This document shows positions 17,605 through 27,682 of a stretch of DNA of 64,000 nt, one piece after another. The stretch covers positions 17,584 through 81,583 of the forward strand of contig CASDXQ010000001.1 in assembly GCA_949285145.1 (NCBI GenBank), given 5' to 3'. How positions within the stretch are numbered: the stretch's first letter is position 1; the number at the start of each line of letters is the position of its first letter. The notes beneath the pieces are model-generated. The model saw only the letters and a program-made list of their open reading frames with translations. It was not told the DNA's origin and did not search any database. Source of the DNA: an uncultured Spirochaetales bacterium (lineage in GTDB: Bacteria > Spirochaetota > Spirochaetia > Sphaerochaetales > Sphaerochaetaceae). A program made the position numbers and the translations under genes.

Positions 17605-18625
17605 ATAAAACTCCTTTGACAAGAGATGCGATTGAAGCAGCCGCATCTTCTTTTTTCAGTTTATAAGCATTCTGTCCGGTTACAGTGTTATCATCCATCA
17701 GATGAGAGACTTTTTCAAGAAAGCCGGCCTTGTCTCTCAGAACAAGTGCCGCTCCCCTTTCCTCAAGCCATGAAGCATTCTCGATCTGATCCCCCCTGCT
17801 GCCTTCACGGCCGAGCGGAACAAGCAGGCTTGCCTTGCCCAGAGTGCACAGTTCGCTCACGGTGTTGGCGCCGCTGCGCGAAATGACAAGCCGTGCCTTC
17901 TTCATGATGAGGGGAAGATCCTCTCCTATGAATTCCCTCTGTTCATAATTCTCCCTCCGGATGGAGAAATCTCCCTGTTTGCCCGCCTGATGGACAACAT
18001 GCCATCTGGGGCACAGTTCATCAAGATGTTCATAAACAAGACTGTTGATCTCGCCGGCTCCCGTGCTGCCGCCGAGAACCAGGATAAGATCTGGAGACTG
18101 TGGAATATCCTGATGAGACAGAAAGGCAATCTCACGCCTCACGGGATTGCCTGTATATATGTATTTCTTCCCGTCGGCAAGAGGAGAATCAAAGCCCAGA
18201 CAGACAATGCCGGCAAAATGTGAGCATATCCTGTTTGCAAGTCCCATTGAACAGTCAGACTCATGTATGACGATCCTGATCTTAAGAGCGGCTGCCGCAA
18301 GGCAGACCGGAACGGAAACATAGCCGCCTTTGGAGAAAAGCACATCAGGTTCTTCCTTTCTCAGGATTGAAAGTGACTGGAAGAATCCAGCTGCTATCCT
18401 GAAAACATCCGTGAAATTCTCACTGGAGAAATAACGGCGGAGCTTTCCTGTGCTTACCGGATAGAATCTGAGGCCATGGGCTCTGACATATTCCGCCTCG
18501 TTTTCCTTTCTGGAGCCGATATAAAAAGCATCAAGATCATTCATCTGCTCTTTAAGCTCCTGATAAACGCTCAGAGCAGGAATGACATGCCCCAGTGTGC
18601 CACCTCCGGTAAATGCAATCTTCAT
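17597..18625 (-). CDS. murG: UDP-GlcNAc:undecaprenyl-PP-MurNAc-pentapeptide transferase
   Basis: MurG adds GlcNAc to lipid I to form lipid II on the inner face of the membrane. The protein starts MKIAFTGGGTLGHVIPALSV, the glycine-rich GGGTxGHV/IxP loop of the family, keeps SKGGYVSVPVCLAA and HESDCSMGLANRI, and has the donor-binding blocks VLGGSTGAGEIN and SRSGANTVSELCTLGKASLLVPLG. It has 342 residues, normal length. The ATG at 18625 fits the family N-terminus; the upstream TTG does not. It is first in a six-gene operon and lies outside the division cluster. There is no Shine-Dalgarno; a perfect TTGACA with a weak TACCTT places transcription near the ATG. Confidence 0.93.
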   Translation of the reverse strand: MKIAFTGGGTLGHVIPALSVYQELKEQMNDLDAFYIGSRKENEAEYVRAHGLRFYPVSTGKLRRYFSSENFTDVFRIAAGFFQSLSILRKEEPDVLFSKGGYVSVPVCLAAAALKIRIVIHESDCSMGLANRICSHFAGIVCLGFDSPLADGKKYIYTGNPVRREIAFLSHQDIPQSPDLILVLGGSTGAGEINSLVYEHLDELCPRWHVVHQAGKQGDFSIRRENYEQREFIGEDLPLIMKKARLVISRSGANTVSELCTLGKASLLVPLGREGSRGDQIENASWLEERGAALVLRDKAGFLEKVSHLMDDNTVTGQNAYKLKKEDAAASIASLVKGVLYD

Positions 18626-18632
18626 GCTTTTT

Positions 18633-18661
18633 AAGGTACTCTTCAGTTTCTTGTGTGTCAA
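18633..18661 (-). promoter_or_regulatory. murG operon promoter
   Basis: Perfect -35 TTGACA, 17-bp spacer and TACCTT (3 of 6 matches). The -10 ends 7 nt before the murG ATG, so the transcript would be leaderless or nearly so. Confidence 0.5.
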
Positions 18662-18738
18662 TTAGACACAGCCCTATGTTTTAATGACTCACTGAATGCC
18701 TTTCCTTTAACAATCGTTTTTTGTATTATATGCCTCAT

Positions 18739-21516
18739 ATGGCTAAGAATTTTTTTGCCGCCCTCTTTGGCGGAACAAAACACGATAAGGATATGAAGAG
18801 GCTCAACCCCATCGTTGCGGCAGTGAATGCCGAGGCAGGATGGGCTGCAGAACTGACTCATGAAGACATGGTCAGACAGACAAATGAATGGAAAGCACAG
18901 ATCAGAGATGGAAAGACTGCTCTTGACTTGATTCTTCCGAAAGCTTTCGCCCTTGCAAGGGAAGCAAGCTGGAGAGTACTGGGTGAAAAGCATTATGATG
19001 TGCAGATTATGGGTGCGGTTGTTCTCCACCAGGGTGATATTCTCGAGATGAAGACAGGCGAAGGAAAAACACTCACATGCGTTCCCGCCGCTTACCTCAA
19101 TGCTCTTAGCGGCAACGGTGTTCATGTTGTCACCGTCAATGACTACCTTGCAGGAAGAGATGCTTCCTGGATGGGCCCGGTCTATTCATACATGGGTCTG
19201 ACAACAGGCGTCATCTTTGCAAATCAGGACAACGAGTCAAAGAAAAAGGCATATGAATGCGACATCACATACGGCACCAACAATGAGTTCGGCTTTGACT
19301 ATCTGAGAGACAATCTGAAATGGAGAATGCAGGACAAAGTCCAGCCGAAACACAACTTCTGCATTGTCGATGAAATAGACTCGATCCTCATCGATGAGGC
19401 CCGCACTCCCCTCATAATCTCAGGCCAGGCTGATGATGATTCAAAACAGGTAAAGGCTGCCAACAGCATTGTGCACTTCCTCAGGGAATGCGAGAAGAAT
19501 CCCGAAACCGGCGAATACTATGAACTGACAAAAATGGAAATGCTCGACAGAAAGGCAGTTGAGGCTTTTGACGAGAGAGGCGATTACAGGATCGATGAGA
19601 AGGCGAAGAACATCACTTTCACAAAACAGGGCATAAACAATCTTGAAAGGATACTGAAGTCACAGGGACTGCTTGTCACATCAACAGATGAGAACGGAAA
19701 TGACACAACAAGCATATATGATGACGGAAATTTCGAGCTGATCCATTACTGCACCGAGGCCGTGATCGCCCACCGCCTTTACGAGAAGGATGTGGATTAT
19801 GTCGTCCATGACGGCATTGTCGAGATCGTCGACCAGTTCACAGGCCGCATCCTGTCCGGAAGACGTTATTCTGGAGGCCTCCATCAGGCAATAGAGGCAA
19901 AGGAAGGCGTGAAGATACAGGGTCAGTCAAAGACTTTCGCCACCATCACATTCCAGAACTTCTTCAGGATGTATGACAAGCTTTCCGGCATGACCGGTAC
20001 TGCAGATACGGAAGCCAATGAATTCAAGCAGATCTATGATCTTGATGTTGTTGTTGTTCCGACCAACAAGCCTGTGAGAAGAGTCGACCTTCCCGACCTC
20101 ATCTATTACAACGAGGAGATGAAGTTCAACGCAATTGTCGAGGAAGTCAGGAAGATCCATGCCACAGGCCAGCCTGTGCTTGTAGGTACGGTCTCAATAG
20201 AGAAATCCGAACTGCTTTCAAAGATGTTCCGCCGCGCCGGTATCCAGCATGAGGTTCTCAATGCAAAGAACCATGCGCGAGAGGCTTTCATCATAGGCGA
20301 AGCCGGACGCAAGGGGGCCGTCACCATTTCCACGAACATGGCAGGACGCGGTACGGATATCAAGCTGGGAGGATCCCCTGAGCATCTTGCAATGAAGAAA
20401 GTCGGCAGCGAGGCTGAGCCTGAAGTCCTCCGACAGGCTGTAAAGGACATCATGCCGCAGTGGAAGGAAGCGTATGAGGAAGTAAAGGCACTGGGAGGTC
20501 TTTACATCATCGGCTCGGAGCGTCATGAATCAAGACGTATCGATAACCAGCTCAGAGGCCGTTCCGGCCGCCAGGGTGATCCCGGTTCATCACGTTTCTT
20601 TGTCTCCATGGATGATACTCTCATGCGCCTTTTCGCATCCGATACAGTCAAATCGATTGTCGGAAAGCTCGGTATGACGGACGGTGCCCCCATCGAGAAC
20701 AAAATGCTTACCAATGCAATTGAGAAGGCTCAGGAAAGAGTCGAGGAAAGGAACTTTGAAATCAGGAAAAGACTCCTTGACTATGATGATGTTCTCAATG
20801 AGCAGAGAAACTACATCTATGAACAGAGAGACGAGATCATCACAAGCGATGACCTTCCCTCACGTATCAAGACAAACTGCAGGATCTTTACGGAGAGCCT
20901 ATATGATGAGACACAGAAGGAGGGAGCGGCAAAATACAGAGAAGCGCTTCAGAGAACATTCACGACAAGTTTTGATCTGACTGATGAGGAGTACAAGTCA
21001 AAGCCTGTCGACACAGTCGTTGACAGGATAAATGCAATCCTTGATGCCAAGGAAAAGCTCATCGGAAAGGAGAACTTCAATCTTTTCATCCGCTCCCTGT
21101 ATCTCAGGAACATTGACAAGAGATGGATCGATCACCTTGATGTGCTTGATGAGATAAAGGATGCTTCCCAGCTCAAGAGTTATGCACAGAAGAATCCTCT
21201 CATCGAGTATAAGAACGAGGCAAGTGATGCTTATGACAAGATGCTTGATGAGATTAGTGAGAACGTCTGCCGTACTGCTGTCGCCGCAAAGTTCGTCCTC
21301 AGGACTTCAAGCCGTAGTCCGCAGAATTCAAAGCTCACCCTCTCCCGTCCTCAGATCAATGCACAGGCAAGTCAGAATGCCGCAAAGCCTCATGTGACTG
21401 ACTCCGCAATGAAGACAACCACAGTCGTGCGCACCACGCCGAAGATCGGACGCAATGATCCCTGTCCATGCGGAAGCGGAAAGAAATACAAGAACTGCTG
21501 CGGCAGAAATGTGTGA
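18739..21516 (+). CDS. secA: Preprotein translocase ATPase SecA
   Basis: SecA drives unfolded proteins through SecYEG. The 925-residue protein has the DEAD motor with Walker A MKTGEGKT and [19 protein letters not shown] (Walker B), the preprotein cross-linking region, motor 2 with [15 protein letters not shown] and [40 protein letters not shown], the helical scaffold, and a C-terminal SEC-C zinc finger ([18 protein letters not shown]) that binds SecB or ribosomes. Three in-frame starts lie close together (TTG 18721, ATG 18730, ATG 18739); I chose the third because MAKNFF aligns best and TATTAT at 18724-18729 suggests a transcript start near it. It is divergent from murG, with about 113 bp between the starts. 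Confidence 0.96.
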   Translation: MAKNFFAALFGGTKHDKDMKRLNPIVAAVNAEAGWAAELTHEDMVRQTNEWKAQIRDGKTALDLILPKAFALAREASWRVLGEKHYDVQIMGAVVLHQGDILEMKTGEGKTLTCVPAAYLNALSGNGVHVVTVNDYLAGRDASWMGPVYSYMGLTTGVIFANQDNESKKKAYECDITYGTNNEFGFDYLRDNLKWRMQDKVQPKHNFCIVDEIDSILIDEARTPLIISGQADDDSKQVKAANSIVHFLRECEKNPETGEYYELTKMEMLDRKAVEAFDERGDYRIDEKAKNITFTKQGINNLERILKSQGLLVTSTDENGNDTTSIYDDGNFELIHYCTEAVIAHRLYEKDVDYVVHDGIVEIVDQFTGRILSGRRYSGGLHQAIEAKEGVKIQGQSKTFATITFQNFFRMYDKLSGMTGTADTEANEFKQIYDLDVVVVPTNKPVRRVDLPDLIYYNEEMKFNAIVEEVRKIHATGQPVLVGTVSIEKSELLSKMFRRAGIQHEVLNAKNHAREAFIIGEAGRKGAVTISTNMAGRGTDIKLGGSPEHLAMKKVGSEAEPEVLRQAVKDIMPQWKEAYEEVKALGGLYIIGSERHESRRIDNQLRGRSGRQGDPGSSRFFVSMDDTLMRLFASDTVKSIVGKLGMTDGAPIENKMLTNAIEKAQERVEERNFEIRKRLLDYDDVLNEQRNYIYEQRDEIITSDDLPSRIKTNCRIFTESLYDETQKEGAAKYREALQRTFTTSFDLTDEEYKSKPVDTVVDRINAILDAKEKLIGKENFNLFIRSLYLRNIDKRWIDHLDVLDEIKDASQLKSYAQKNPLIEYKNEASDAYDKMLDEISENVCRTAVAAKFVLRTSSRSPQNSKLTLSRPQINAQASQNAAKPHVTDSAMKTTTVVRTTPKIGRNDPCPCGSGKKYKNCCGRNV

Positions 21517-21545
21517 GACCTGAAAAAACTCACATAACATAACAT

Positions 21546-21574
21546 AAGGAGCTTCGCTGTGAGGCTCCTTCTCA
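21546..21574 (+). terminator. Possible secA terminator
   Basis: AAGGAGC pairs with GCTCCTT around an 11-nt loop, followed only by a weak CTCATTTT tract, 30 bp after the secA stop. Confidence 0.5.
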
Positions 21575-21638
21575 TTTTCACGCACATGACCTGAATGTCA
21601 ACCTGCATTTACTTTTTCAATTGTCCCTGACGAAATCA

Positions 21639-21677
21639 TAAAAAATCCGGCAGAGCAATATACTGTCCTTCCGGATT
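21639..21677 (-). terminator. Terminator of the giant lipoprotein gene
   Basis: AATCCGG / CCGGATT with a 20-nt loop, followed on the minus strand by a T tract (TTTTTTA), 25 bp past the stop. Confidence 0.75.
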
Positions 21678-21701
21678 GAATAATAATTTGCTTATGCGAA
21701 A

Positions 21702-24700
21702 TCAGAAGTAGCGAATAGCATATATTTTCTGAGACGACGCATTAGATACTGTGGCTTCTATGAGCGTAATATATCCGTCTAAATCTCCAGAAGAATATAC
21801 ATAGTAATAATTATCCGTGTCATATTCAGAAGATGTCACTAACCATTCTTCAGATCTCATTAATTTTGCCTCGTCAACACTTGGAAGATACCAGTCGTCA
21901 TAACCTTTGTACTCAGCGCTGTATACAGCATCAGGTGCATACCATTCTTGTTTGGAGTCGCCCTCTTCATAATCATAAACATTCTCTTTTCTGTTATTCA
22001 CAAGTAATTCCGTATTCCTCTTTCCTTCACCTATTTCTCTACGTGTACAATCAGCATTGTCATATCTTGTTGTTCCGTTTACATAAAGATTTTGACCGTA
22101 TGAGCTTAATCTGAAATAGCCTAAGCAGGCATAAGCATAATCAGAATCGCCAAAAGTAAAAACACCGTTACCATCATGCGCAAGTTGATACGGACTCTGT
22201 TCAATGAACCGCCAGCCATCATCTCTTACGCTTCCTTCGTCATAGATGATATAACCACCGGCAGGTCCTGTAATAATGAAATCAAGATCAATTACATTAA
22301 TTGCAGATTCAATTCCTTTTTCATCACGTACCTGAATAATAAACTTTTTTGATTCGAATATATCTTCAGCTTCCTCAGATGAAAGCATGATAGAAACATC
22401 TTCAGAACAAATTGAATTCCAGGTTGCATTGAATATTTCATTCGGATCTATAGAATACCTGTAGTCAACAATCTTCTTACCATTCAAAGACTCAACATGA
22501 AGGTTTATTGAATCCGTCACAGATAATGCATAATCCCCATCAATTGCCAAGAAAGGTTTTTCATCCCATGTAACATCATATGCAATATAGTTTTCCCCCT
22601 GATAACCAACGACAGGACTCTCATTCTGAAGCCAGTCATCATATACAATCTTTGTCAGATCAAAATCATCATAATAGTCATATATGAATGAAAGATCTGC
22701 ATTTTCACCTTTACTATTGAGTTCGATTGTATTTGTCTTACCCCAGTAGTTATAAGAGAAATCGAATTCTTCTGTAATTTCACGTTTGAACTTACTGACT
22801 ATTTTTTTTATTGAATTATAGTATCCAGAAAAAAATGGTAAATTATTAGTGTAATCCGCAGTAATGTTAATTTGTGAATCTGTATAATTGTTGTTCCCTG
22901 AATCAAATGTATAATTCAAGTGTGAGATGATAATTTCACCACAATTATCAAACGTATTCGAATACATTGAAATTCCATATCCGCTCCAGAAACTGATATG
23001 TGCATAATATGAGATATAATTATTAATGATATAAGTATGACAATGAAAACCATCATTATGGATCTCAATATCAGAAGTTCCATACATAGTATTGCTGATA
23101 AAATATGCTTCGGAAACATGCAAATTATCATAATATTTTATATAATTAGAATTTATCACGTTATCGCTGATTATTGCATCATCAATGATGTAACAATCTC
23201 CAACAATATTGCTTTCTTTCAGAATTCCCGAAAAATCAGACAAAGAACCACGTTGAGGAGTTTCGTAATAATCACCAGATGTAAAAGGTCCAGTTATCGA
23301 AGAATCCTCAACAAACAGATTTCCCTGAAGACCCTGCTCACAGTTCTGGATCTCAACGTATCTCAGGAGATTACCGGAAACATACTGAGGATCATAGACA
23401 GTGCCTGAATATGAAATATTGTCACTTACACCGTTTATGCCCCTCCATGTACCTTCACCATCCTCAACTCCATGGAATACGATATGTTCATCTTCTGTAC
23501 CATCCGCAATGATCGTACCTTCCACCTGAATTCTGTACGGCCCCGCGAACTGGATTTCTGTTCCTGCTTCAATAGTAAGTGTCTTACCCTTTTCAACCAT
23601 TATGTTGCCGACAACAAGATATGGACTCATTTCCTTTGTCCATACAAGATCGTCATCGAGAAGCACACCGGAGACTTCCTTCTTCTGATCGGTAAGACGA
23701 ACTTCAGCCTTAACCATATCCGAAATATTGCCCGCAGTATCCTTAACCCTGATGAATACACTCTTAAGTCCGTTGCCGCTTTCAAGCTCACGGTCAAATG
23801 AGGCATAATAATCCTCCCAGTCGACAAGACCGTCAAGAGACTCATCATAAATCACCTGCATTTCAGATATACCGCTGCCTTCATCCAACGCATCAACATG
23901 GATTGTGACATCCTTATCTGCGGCGGTACTTGCTCCATTGTTGATCCTGACGGAATTAATCACAGGAACCGTCGTGTCCACCAAGGTGACATCATTCAAT
24001 TTCTTCGTCTCAAGCGGTGTCAGACCGCTGACTGTCATATACTGGCTGTCCCAGCCTTTCTTAGTGAATGTGACACTATGCTCGCCTGTTGAGATAAGAT
24101 TGCCTATGTAATAGTAACCGGTTGAATCCGTTGTAGTAGTAAGGATGCCTTCCTCGCCTTTTGTCTCAACAGAAACAGTGACACCTTCAAAATAATCCAG
24201 ACTGTCAAGATATACATAACCTTCAATGTTTGATGAATTCGGGATTATCCTGATCGTATCAAGGTCGAGAACAGGACACGGGACTGCCGTGAATTTCACT
24301 GTTGCTGTAGGAGTATTGGCCCTTTCAACAATGAGAGTATGCTCACCAAGCGGTATATGGGAGAAAATAAAATCACCAGTACTGTCTGTAATCACTTCAG
24401 TATTCGCAATGTCATCAAAATATACACGCGCACCGGAATCATCATCAGCGCCGGCAACATCGATATGACCGCAGACTGTGATTGCAATTGCGGAAAGTTC
24501 CTTTTCAGGCACAGAGTACGCACCTTCAGTCAGTACTGTTATTGTCTGACTGTCTGATGCGGTCTCGAAATCTACATGCGAGAAACGTACGCCTCCTGCA
24601 TAGTTTGCGGATGGAACGCTCATTGTCCAAATGCCATTCTCATCAGTCTGGGCTGTATATGAAGTTCCGACGAGCTCTACAAGTGTTCCGCTGTGATCAG

Positions 24701-26708
24701 TATAGCCTTCAAGTTTGACAATACCTGTGATTTCACCCTTGTCTATTAAAAGAGTAACTGTTCCAAGATCCTTAAGAGTATCGGTAACGACATTGACAGT
24801 CTCAAGCGTCACAGTACCGTACCCGACGCTGCTGAGTGTGATAAGATATTCACCGGGTTTCATGCCGGCAAGAGAATAATTTCCATCACTGTTCGAAAGC
24901 GCTGAATATATTAAAGTTGGATCGCTTAAGGATGTTGCTGTGATAGTCACCCCGGAATGATCATCTTTGAGTTCGAGAGTAACATTGCCGGTAACACTTC
25001 TCACTCCCACCTTCAGAACGACATTCTCTTCAAGACTCACATCTCCAGGCTTGATGAAAAAATTAGCGGTCTTAGAAGAAACATAACCGTCTTTGGATGC
25101 CTGAAGAAAATATGTTCCCGGAGCAACATCGTTGACAATGAAATTCCCGCTCTGGTCAGTAACAGCTGTATAGCTGTTGTGGTTTCCATCCGTAAGAAGT
25201 ATTGTGATACCTTCAAATGAGGCGGCTCCCTCCAGCTGAACATTTCCTCTGAATGTAGCTACATTCTTTTTCAATGAGAGCATTGGAACTTCACTCACGT
25301 AGCCAAGTGTAACATCTGCAGGAACCGGCAAACTCTGCAGATAACCGCTTGCTGATGCAGTGACCAGATACTGTGCAGCCTTGTCAACTCTGATTGAGAA
25401 AGAACCGTCACTTCCTGTAACGACGGTATATGTAAGCTGATTTTTAAGATCCGTACTTGTTGCAGTAACTGTTATTCCTGAATGCTGTTCCTGTCCTTCA
25501 AGAAATACTTTTCCCGTAATAAAGCCGTATGCAGGAGTCAGCGATATGTCGCTTAAAGAAGTTATCTGACCTGAAGAGACAGCTATGGATGTCTTGAAAG
25601 TTGTATATCCGCTTGCCATGAATGTCACTTCGTAATCTCCAGCGATGACATTTTTCAGAACATAGCTACCATCACTTCCTGTTACAGTCGAATAGCGGTA
25701 TGACGAGTTTTCAAGCAATACAGTCGCATTCTCAAGTCCTCCTTCAGAATTAGTGATCCTGCCGCTGACCTGTCCTCCGTTTGCCTGAATCACGATATCA
25801 TTGACCAAAGTATCCGATGGGGATTTGACTTCAACTGATGTGATTTTTGCCGACTGGAAAACAGAAGTGGATGGTACAAACTGAAGTGTATATGTTCCAT
25901 CCTTCAGATTATTGATCACAAACTGACCGTTCTCATCACTTGTAGTCGTGCCTCCGCTGACTGTCACGTCAGACTCATTGACAGCTGTTACAGTCACAGC
26001 AGGATAAGGAGAATTCTGTATTCCTTCAAATGCAAGCTGTCCTATGATCGAGGCGGTCGCAGGCTGAAGAATAACAGCTCCTGCATGGACAATATTCTCT
26101 TCATCGGATTCATCGATTATTAGGCTTACATCAGTTCTGTATGCTGTTGTGAACCCGTCTCTCATAAAAGCGAGTCTGTGTACACCTTCAGGTACTCCTG
26201 TTATTGTGTAGTTTCCGCTGCCATCCGTTTTGGCCATATATGAGGTTCCGGGAATGAACACATCCGTTCCTGTGAAATCACTCTCGCCTTCAAGCTTAAC
26301 ATTCCCGCTTATTGTTCCTGTCTTCTTTATATTCACAACCCCGATATTGTCGCCGATGATGATTGTCGCATAAATCTTGTCTTTTTTAGCACCATATGCA
26401 TGGCCGTTACCATTATTATTGATACCGCGTGATACAGAAGAAAACGGTTCAGTTGAGAAATACAAAGTATAAGGAACATCCTCGGACAACCCGCTTATTG
26501 AGAAATTTCCATCTGATGCTGTCGTATACTGGTTGCCTGTTTCGGACACAAGAATATATACAGAATCGGACTGTGCCTCCTGAGGAATCATCACTCTGCC
26601 TTCAATGGTCGGTGATGAACGGAAAGCAGGTTCCTTAATTTCACTCTTGCATGAAATTCCGAAGAAAGCGATTATTAATACCAGTATTGCAATTATTGAT
26701 TTTCTCAT
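21702..26708 (-). CDS. Giant surface lipoprotein: ten carboxypeptidase-regulatory-like repeats, beta-helix, DUF1566-like end
   Basis: 1,668 residues. MRKSIIAILVLIIAFFGISC is a lipoprotein signal with Cys20. Residues from about 35 to 930 hold ten copies of a CarboxypepD_reg (transthyretin-like) domain, each reading like G.V.LEG...(S/T)G..V......T..DG.(F/Y).(I/V)..(V/L).(P/E)G.Y.L......GY. An Ig-like segment (PVINSVRINNG ... VFIRVKDTAGNISDM) follows, then an Asn/Tyr-rich right-handed beta-helix region with many isolated Asn-Ile-Tyr rungs, and finally a DUF1566/fibrobacter-type domain (GPAGGYIIYDEGS ... GYDDWYLPSVDEAKLM). The likely role is a cell-surface adhesin or glycan-binding stalk. The beta-helix third is clearly more AT-rich than the repeat part, suggesting mosaic origin. 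Start chosen from AGGGGAG 10 nt upstream. Confidence 0.8.
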   Translation of the reverse strand: MRKSIIAILVLIIAFFGISCKSEIKEPAFRSSPTIEGRVMIPQEAQSDSVYILVSETGNQYTTASDGNFSISGLSEDVPYTLYFSTEPFSSVSRGINNNGNGHAYGAKKDKIYATIIIGDNIGVVNIKKTGTISGNVKLEGESDFTGTDVFIPGTSYMAKTDGSGNYTITGVPEGVHRLAFMRDGFTTAYRTDVSLIIDESDEENIVHAGAVILQPATASIIGQLAFEGIQNSPYPAVTVTAVNESDVTVSGGTTTSDENGQFVINNLKDGTYTLQFVPSTSVFQSAKITSVEVKSPSDTLVNDIVIQANGGQVSGRITNSEGGLENATVLLENSSYRYSTVTGSDGSYVLKNVIAGDYEVTFMASGYTTFKTSIAVSSGQITSLSDISLTPAYGFITGKVFLEGQEQHSGITVTATSTDLKNQLTYTVVTGSDGSFSIRVDKAAQYLVTASASGYLQSLPVPADVTLGYVSEVPMLSLKKNVATFRGNVQLEGAASFEGITILLTDGNHNSYTAVTDQSGNFIVNDVAPGTYFLQASKDGYVSSKTANFFIKPGDVSLEENVVLKVGVRSVTGNVTLELKDDHSGVTITATSLSDPTLIYSALSNSDGNYSLAGMKPGEYLITLSSVGYGTVTLETVNVVTDTLKDLGTVTLLIDKGEITGIVKLEGYTDHSGTLVELVGTSYTAQTDENGIWTMSVPSANYAGGVRFSHVDFETASDSQTITVLTEGAYSVPEKELSAIAITVCGHIDVAGADDDSGARVYFDDIANTEVITDSTGDFIFSHIPLGEHTLIVERANTPTATVKFTAVPCPVLDLDTIRIIPNSSNIEGYVYLDSLDYFEGVTVSVETKGEEGILTTTTDSTGYYYIGNLISTGEHSVTFTKKGWDSQYMTVSGLTPLETKKLNDVTLVDTTVPVINSVRINNGASTAADKDVTIHVDALDEGSGISEMQVIYDESLDGLVDWEDYYASFDRELESGNGLKSVFIRVKDTAGNISDMVKAEVRLTDQKKEVSGVLLDDDLVWTKEMSPYLVVGNIMVEKGKTLTIEAGTEIQFAGPYRIQVEGTIIADGTEDEHIVFHGVEDGEGTWRGINGVSDNISYSGTVYDPQYVSGNLLRYVEIQNCEQGLQGNLFVEDSSITGPFTSGDYYETPQRGSLSDFSGILKESNIVGDCYIIDDAIISDNVINSNYIKYYDNLHVSEAYFISNTMYGTSDIEIHNDGFHCHTYIINNYISYYAHISFWSGYGISMYSNTFDNCGEIIISHLNYTFDSGNNNYTDSQINITADYTNNLPFFSGYYNSIKKIVSKFKREITEEFDFSYNYWGKTNTIELNSKGENADLSFIYDYYDDFDLTKIVYDDWLQNESPVVGYQGENYIAYDVTWDEKPFLAIDGDYALSVTDSINLHVESLNGKKIVDYRYSIDPNEIFNATWNSICSEDVSIMLSSEEAEDIFESKKFIIQVRDEKGIESAINVIDLDFIITGPAGGYIIYDEGSVRDDGWRFIEQSPYQLAHDGNGVFTFGDSDYAYACLGYFRLSSYGQNLYVNGTTRYDNADCTRREIGEGKRNTELLVNNRKENVYDYEEGDSKQEWYAPDAVYSAEYKGYDDWYLPSVDEAKLMRSEEWLVTSSEYDTDNYYYVYSSGDLDGYITLIEATVSNASSQKIYAIRYF

Positions 26709-26938
26709 TGTGCATTGTCTCCCCTGAATCATCTATCTGATTGTCATACCATAACTTGAATATGTCAATGTATTCCTCGGTCAAAAACTGTAAAGTATCT
26801 GAAATGAACGGAACGGCTAATATAAAAATTAATTAAATTAAAAGAAATAACTATCAAGAACGGAGCTTATTGCAAAAAAATTTGATTGAAAGCATAGTAT
26901 TGCATATTCTATTTACCACTGAATATATGAATTCATAG

Positions 26939-26975
26939 TGCAGCAGTTCATGAACTGTATTCACAAACTGCTGCA
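26939..26975. repeat. 10-bp inverted repeat downstream of the accessory operon
   Basis: TGCAGCAGTT (26939-26948) and AACTGCTGCA (26966-26975) with a 17-nt loop, 30 bp past the last gene of the operon. No clear T-run follows on either strand, so it may be an mRNA-end hairpin rather than a true terminator. The rest of 26,709-27,005 is AT-rich with nothing else recognisable. Confidence 0.5.
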
Positions 26976-27005
26976 TAAATTAAATTTCAGAATGTATTAT
27001 TCCCC

Positions 27006-27293
27006 TCAGTCCCAGTAAAAATCTTCATCGTCAGGGGTATTGCCGCAGTTGTCGAATATATAAGCCTTCTGCTCTTCTCTCCACCATGCATCTTTGGCAG
27101 CTATAACGCAGGTATTGCAGTACCAGCCGGGATCAAGAGTTTCAGGAAGACGGGGATCTCCGTCATCATAGTATTCAACTCCTGTATAATCTGAATAATC
27201 TCCGATATCATGCATGATACGGTGATCAATATTATTGTCATTCACCCCGCACCTTGCACATGTATGCATTTCCTTTTTTCCGTTCTCATTCAT
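27006..27293 (-). CDS. Small acidic zinc-ribbon-like protein
   Basis: 95 residues, family not recognised. Two CxxC pairs, CARC at about 12-15 and CNTC at about 59-62, could form one zinc-ribbon knuckle; the intervening segment is rich in Asp, Tyr and His (DHRIMHDIGDYSDYTGVEYYDDGD). The C-terminus is very acidic (DNCGNTPDDEDFYWD). Net charge is strongly negative, as in some inhibitors or DNA-mimic proteins, but that is only a resemblance. Its ATG overlaps the stop of the Fic/Doc gene in ATGA, so it is the last gene of the accessory operon and translationally coupled to it. It could be the immunity or regulatory partner of the Fic protein. Confidence 0.6.
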   Translation of the reverse strand: MNENGKKEMHTCARCGVNDNNIDHRIMHDIGDYSDYTGVEYYDDGDPRLPETLDPGWYCNTCVIAAKDAWWREEQKAYIFDNCGNTPDDEDFYWD

Positions 27294-27682
27294 ACAGTAA
27301 AGTTCTCCTTTTTGTGGTTTGTTATCCAGTCAAGCAGATCAGCAGAATCCATCAGATCGGATGCAACAGCAAATCCGGTACTGGCAATATCCTCATCACT
27401 GCAGATGATCTTTATTCCATTGACTTCAAGGAACGTCATCATTGCAAGCATGCCGATCCGTTTATTGCCATCTGCAAATACATGATTCTTGATCAGGGAA
27501 AAACCAAGCTGAGCAGCTTTTTCCTCAATGCTTCTATAGAGATCCTTTCCCTCAAACGTCTGCCAGATTCCGTCTGCTGCAGAATCAAGAAGCGATTCAT
27601 CAACAAGACAGTATGAGCCTCCTGTCTCATCAATCAGAAGTTTATAAATTGAAAGAATAGTTTTAGTCAATATCCGTATCAT
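27290..27682 (-). CDS. Fic/Doc-family protein (death-on-curing type)
   Basis: 130 residues, the size of Doc toxins. The Fic signature appears as HVFADGNKR at residues 67-75 (consensus HxFx[D/E]GNxR); the catalytic His67 and the Asp71-Gly72-Asn73-Lys74-Arg75 loop are intact. The N-terminus (ILSIYKLLIDETGGSYCLVDESLLDSAAD) matches the Doc pattern of a helix followed by G..G..D..LL.SA. Doc phosphorylates and Fic proteins AMPylate targets such as EF-Tu or gyrase; which applies here cannot be told. No Phd-like antitoxin is next to it. The gene directly upstream, overlapping by 4 bp, is FtsK-like, and a small acidic protein follows, also with a 4-bp overlap. Confidence 0.8.
   Translation of the reverse strand: MIRILTKTILSIYKLLIDETGGSYCLVDESLLDSAADGIWQTFEGKDLYRSIEEKAAQLGFSLIKNHVFADGNKRIGMLAMMTFLEVNGIKIICSDEDIASTGFAVASDLMDSADLLDWITNHKKENFTV

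Noticed and set aside
18721..18738. Upstream TTG and ATG starts of secA
   Set aside because: They overlap a probable -10 element and add residues not usual for SecA, though the ATG at 18730 cannot be excluded.
27006..27682. Plain Phd-Doc toxin-antitoxin pair
   Set aside because: No Phd/YefM-like protein flanks the Fic/Doc gene; upstream is FtsK-like and downstream a zinc-ribbon protein.
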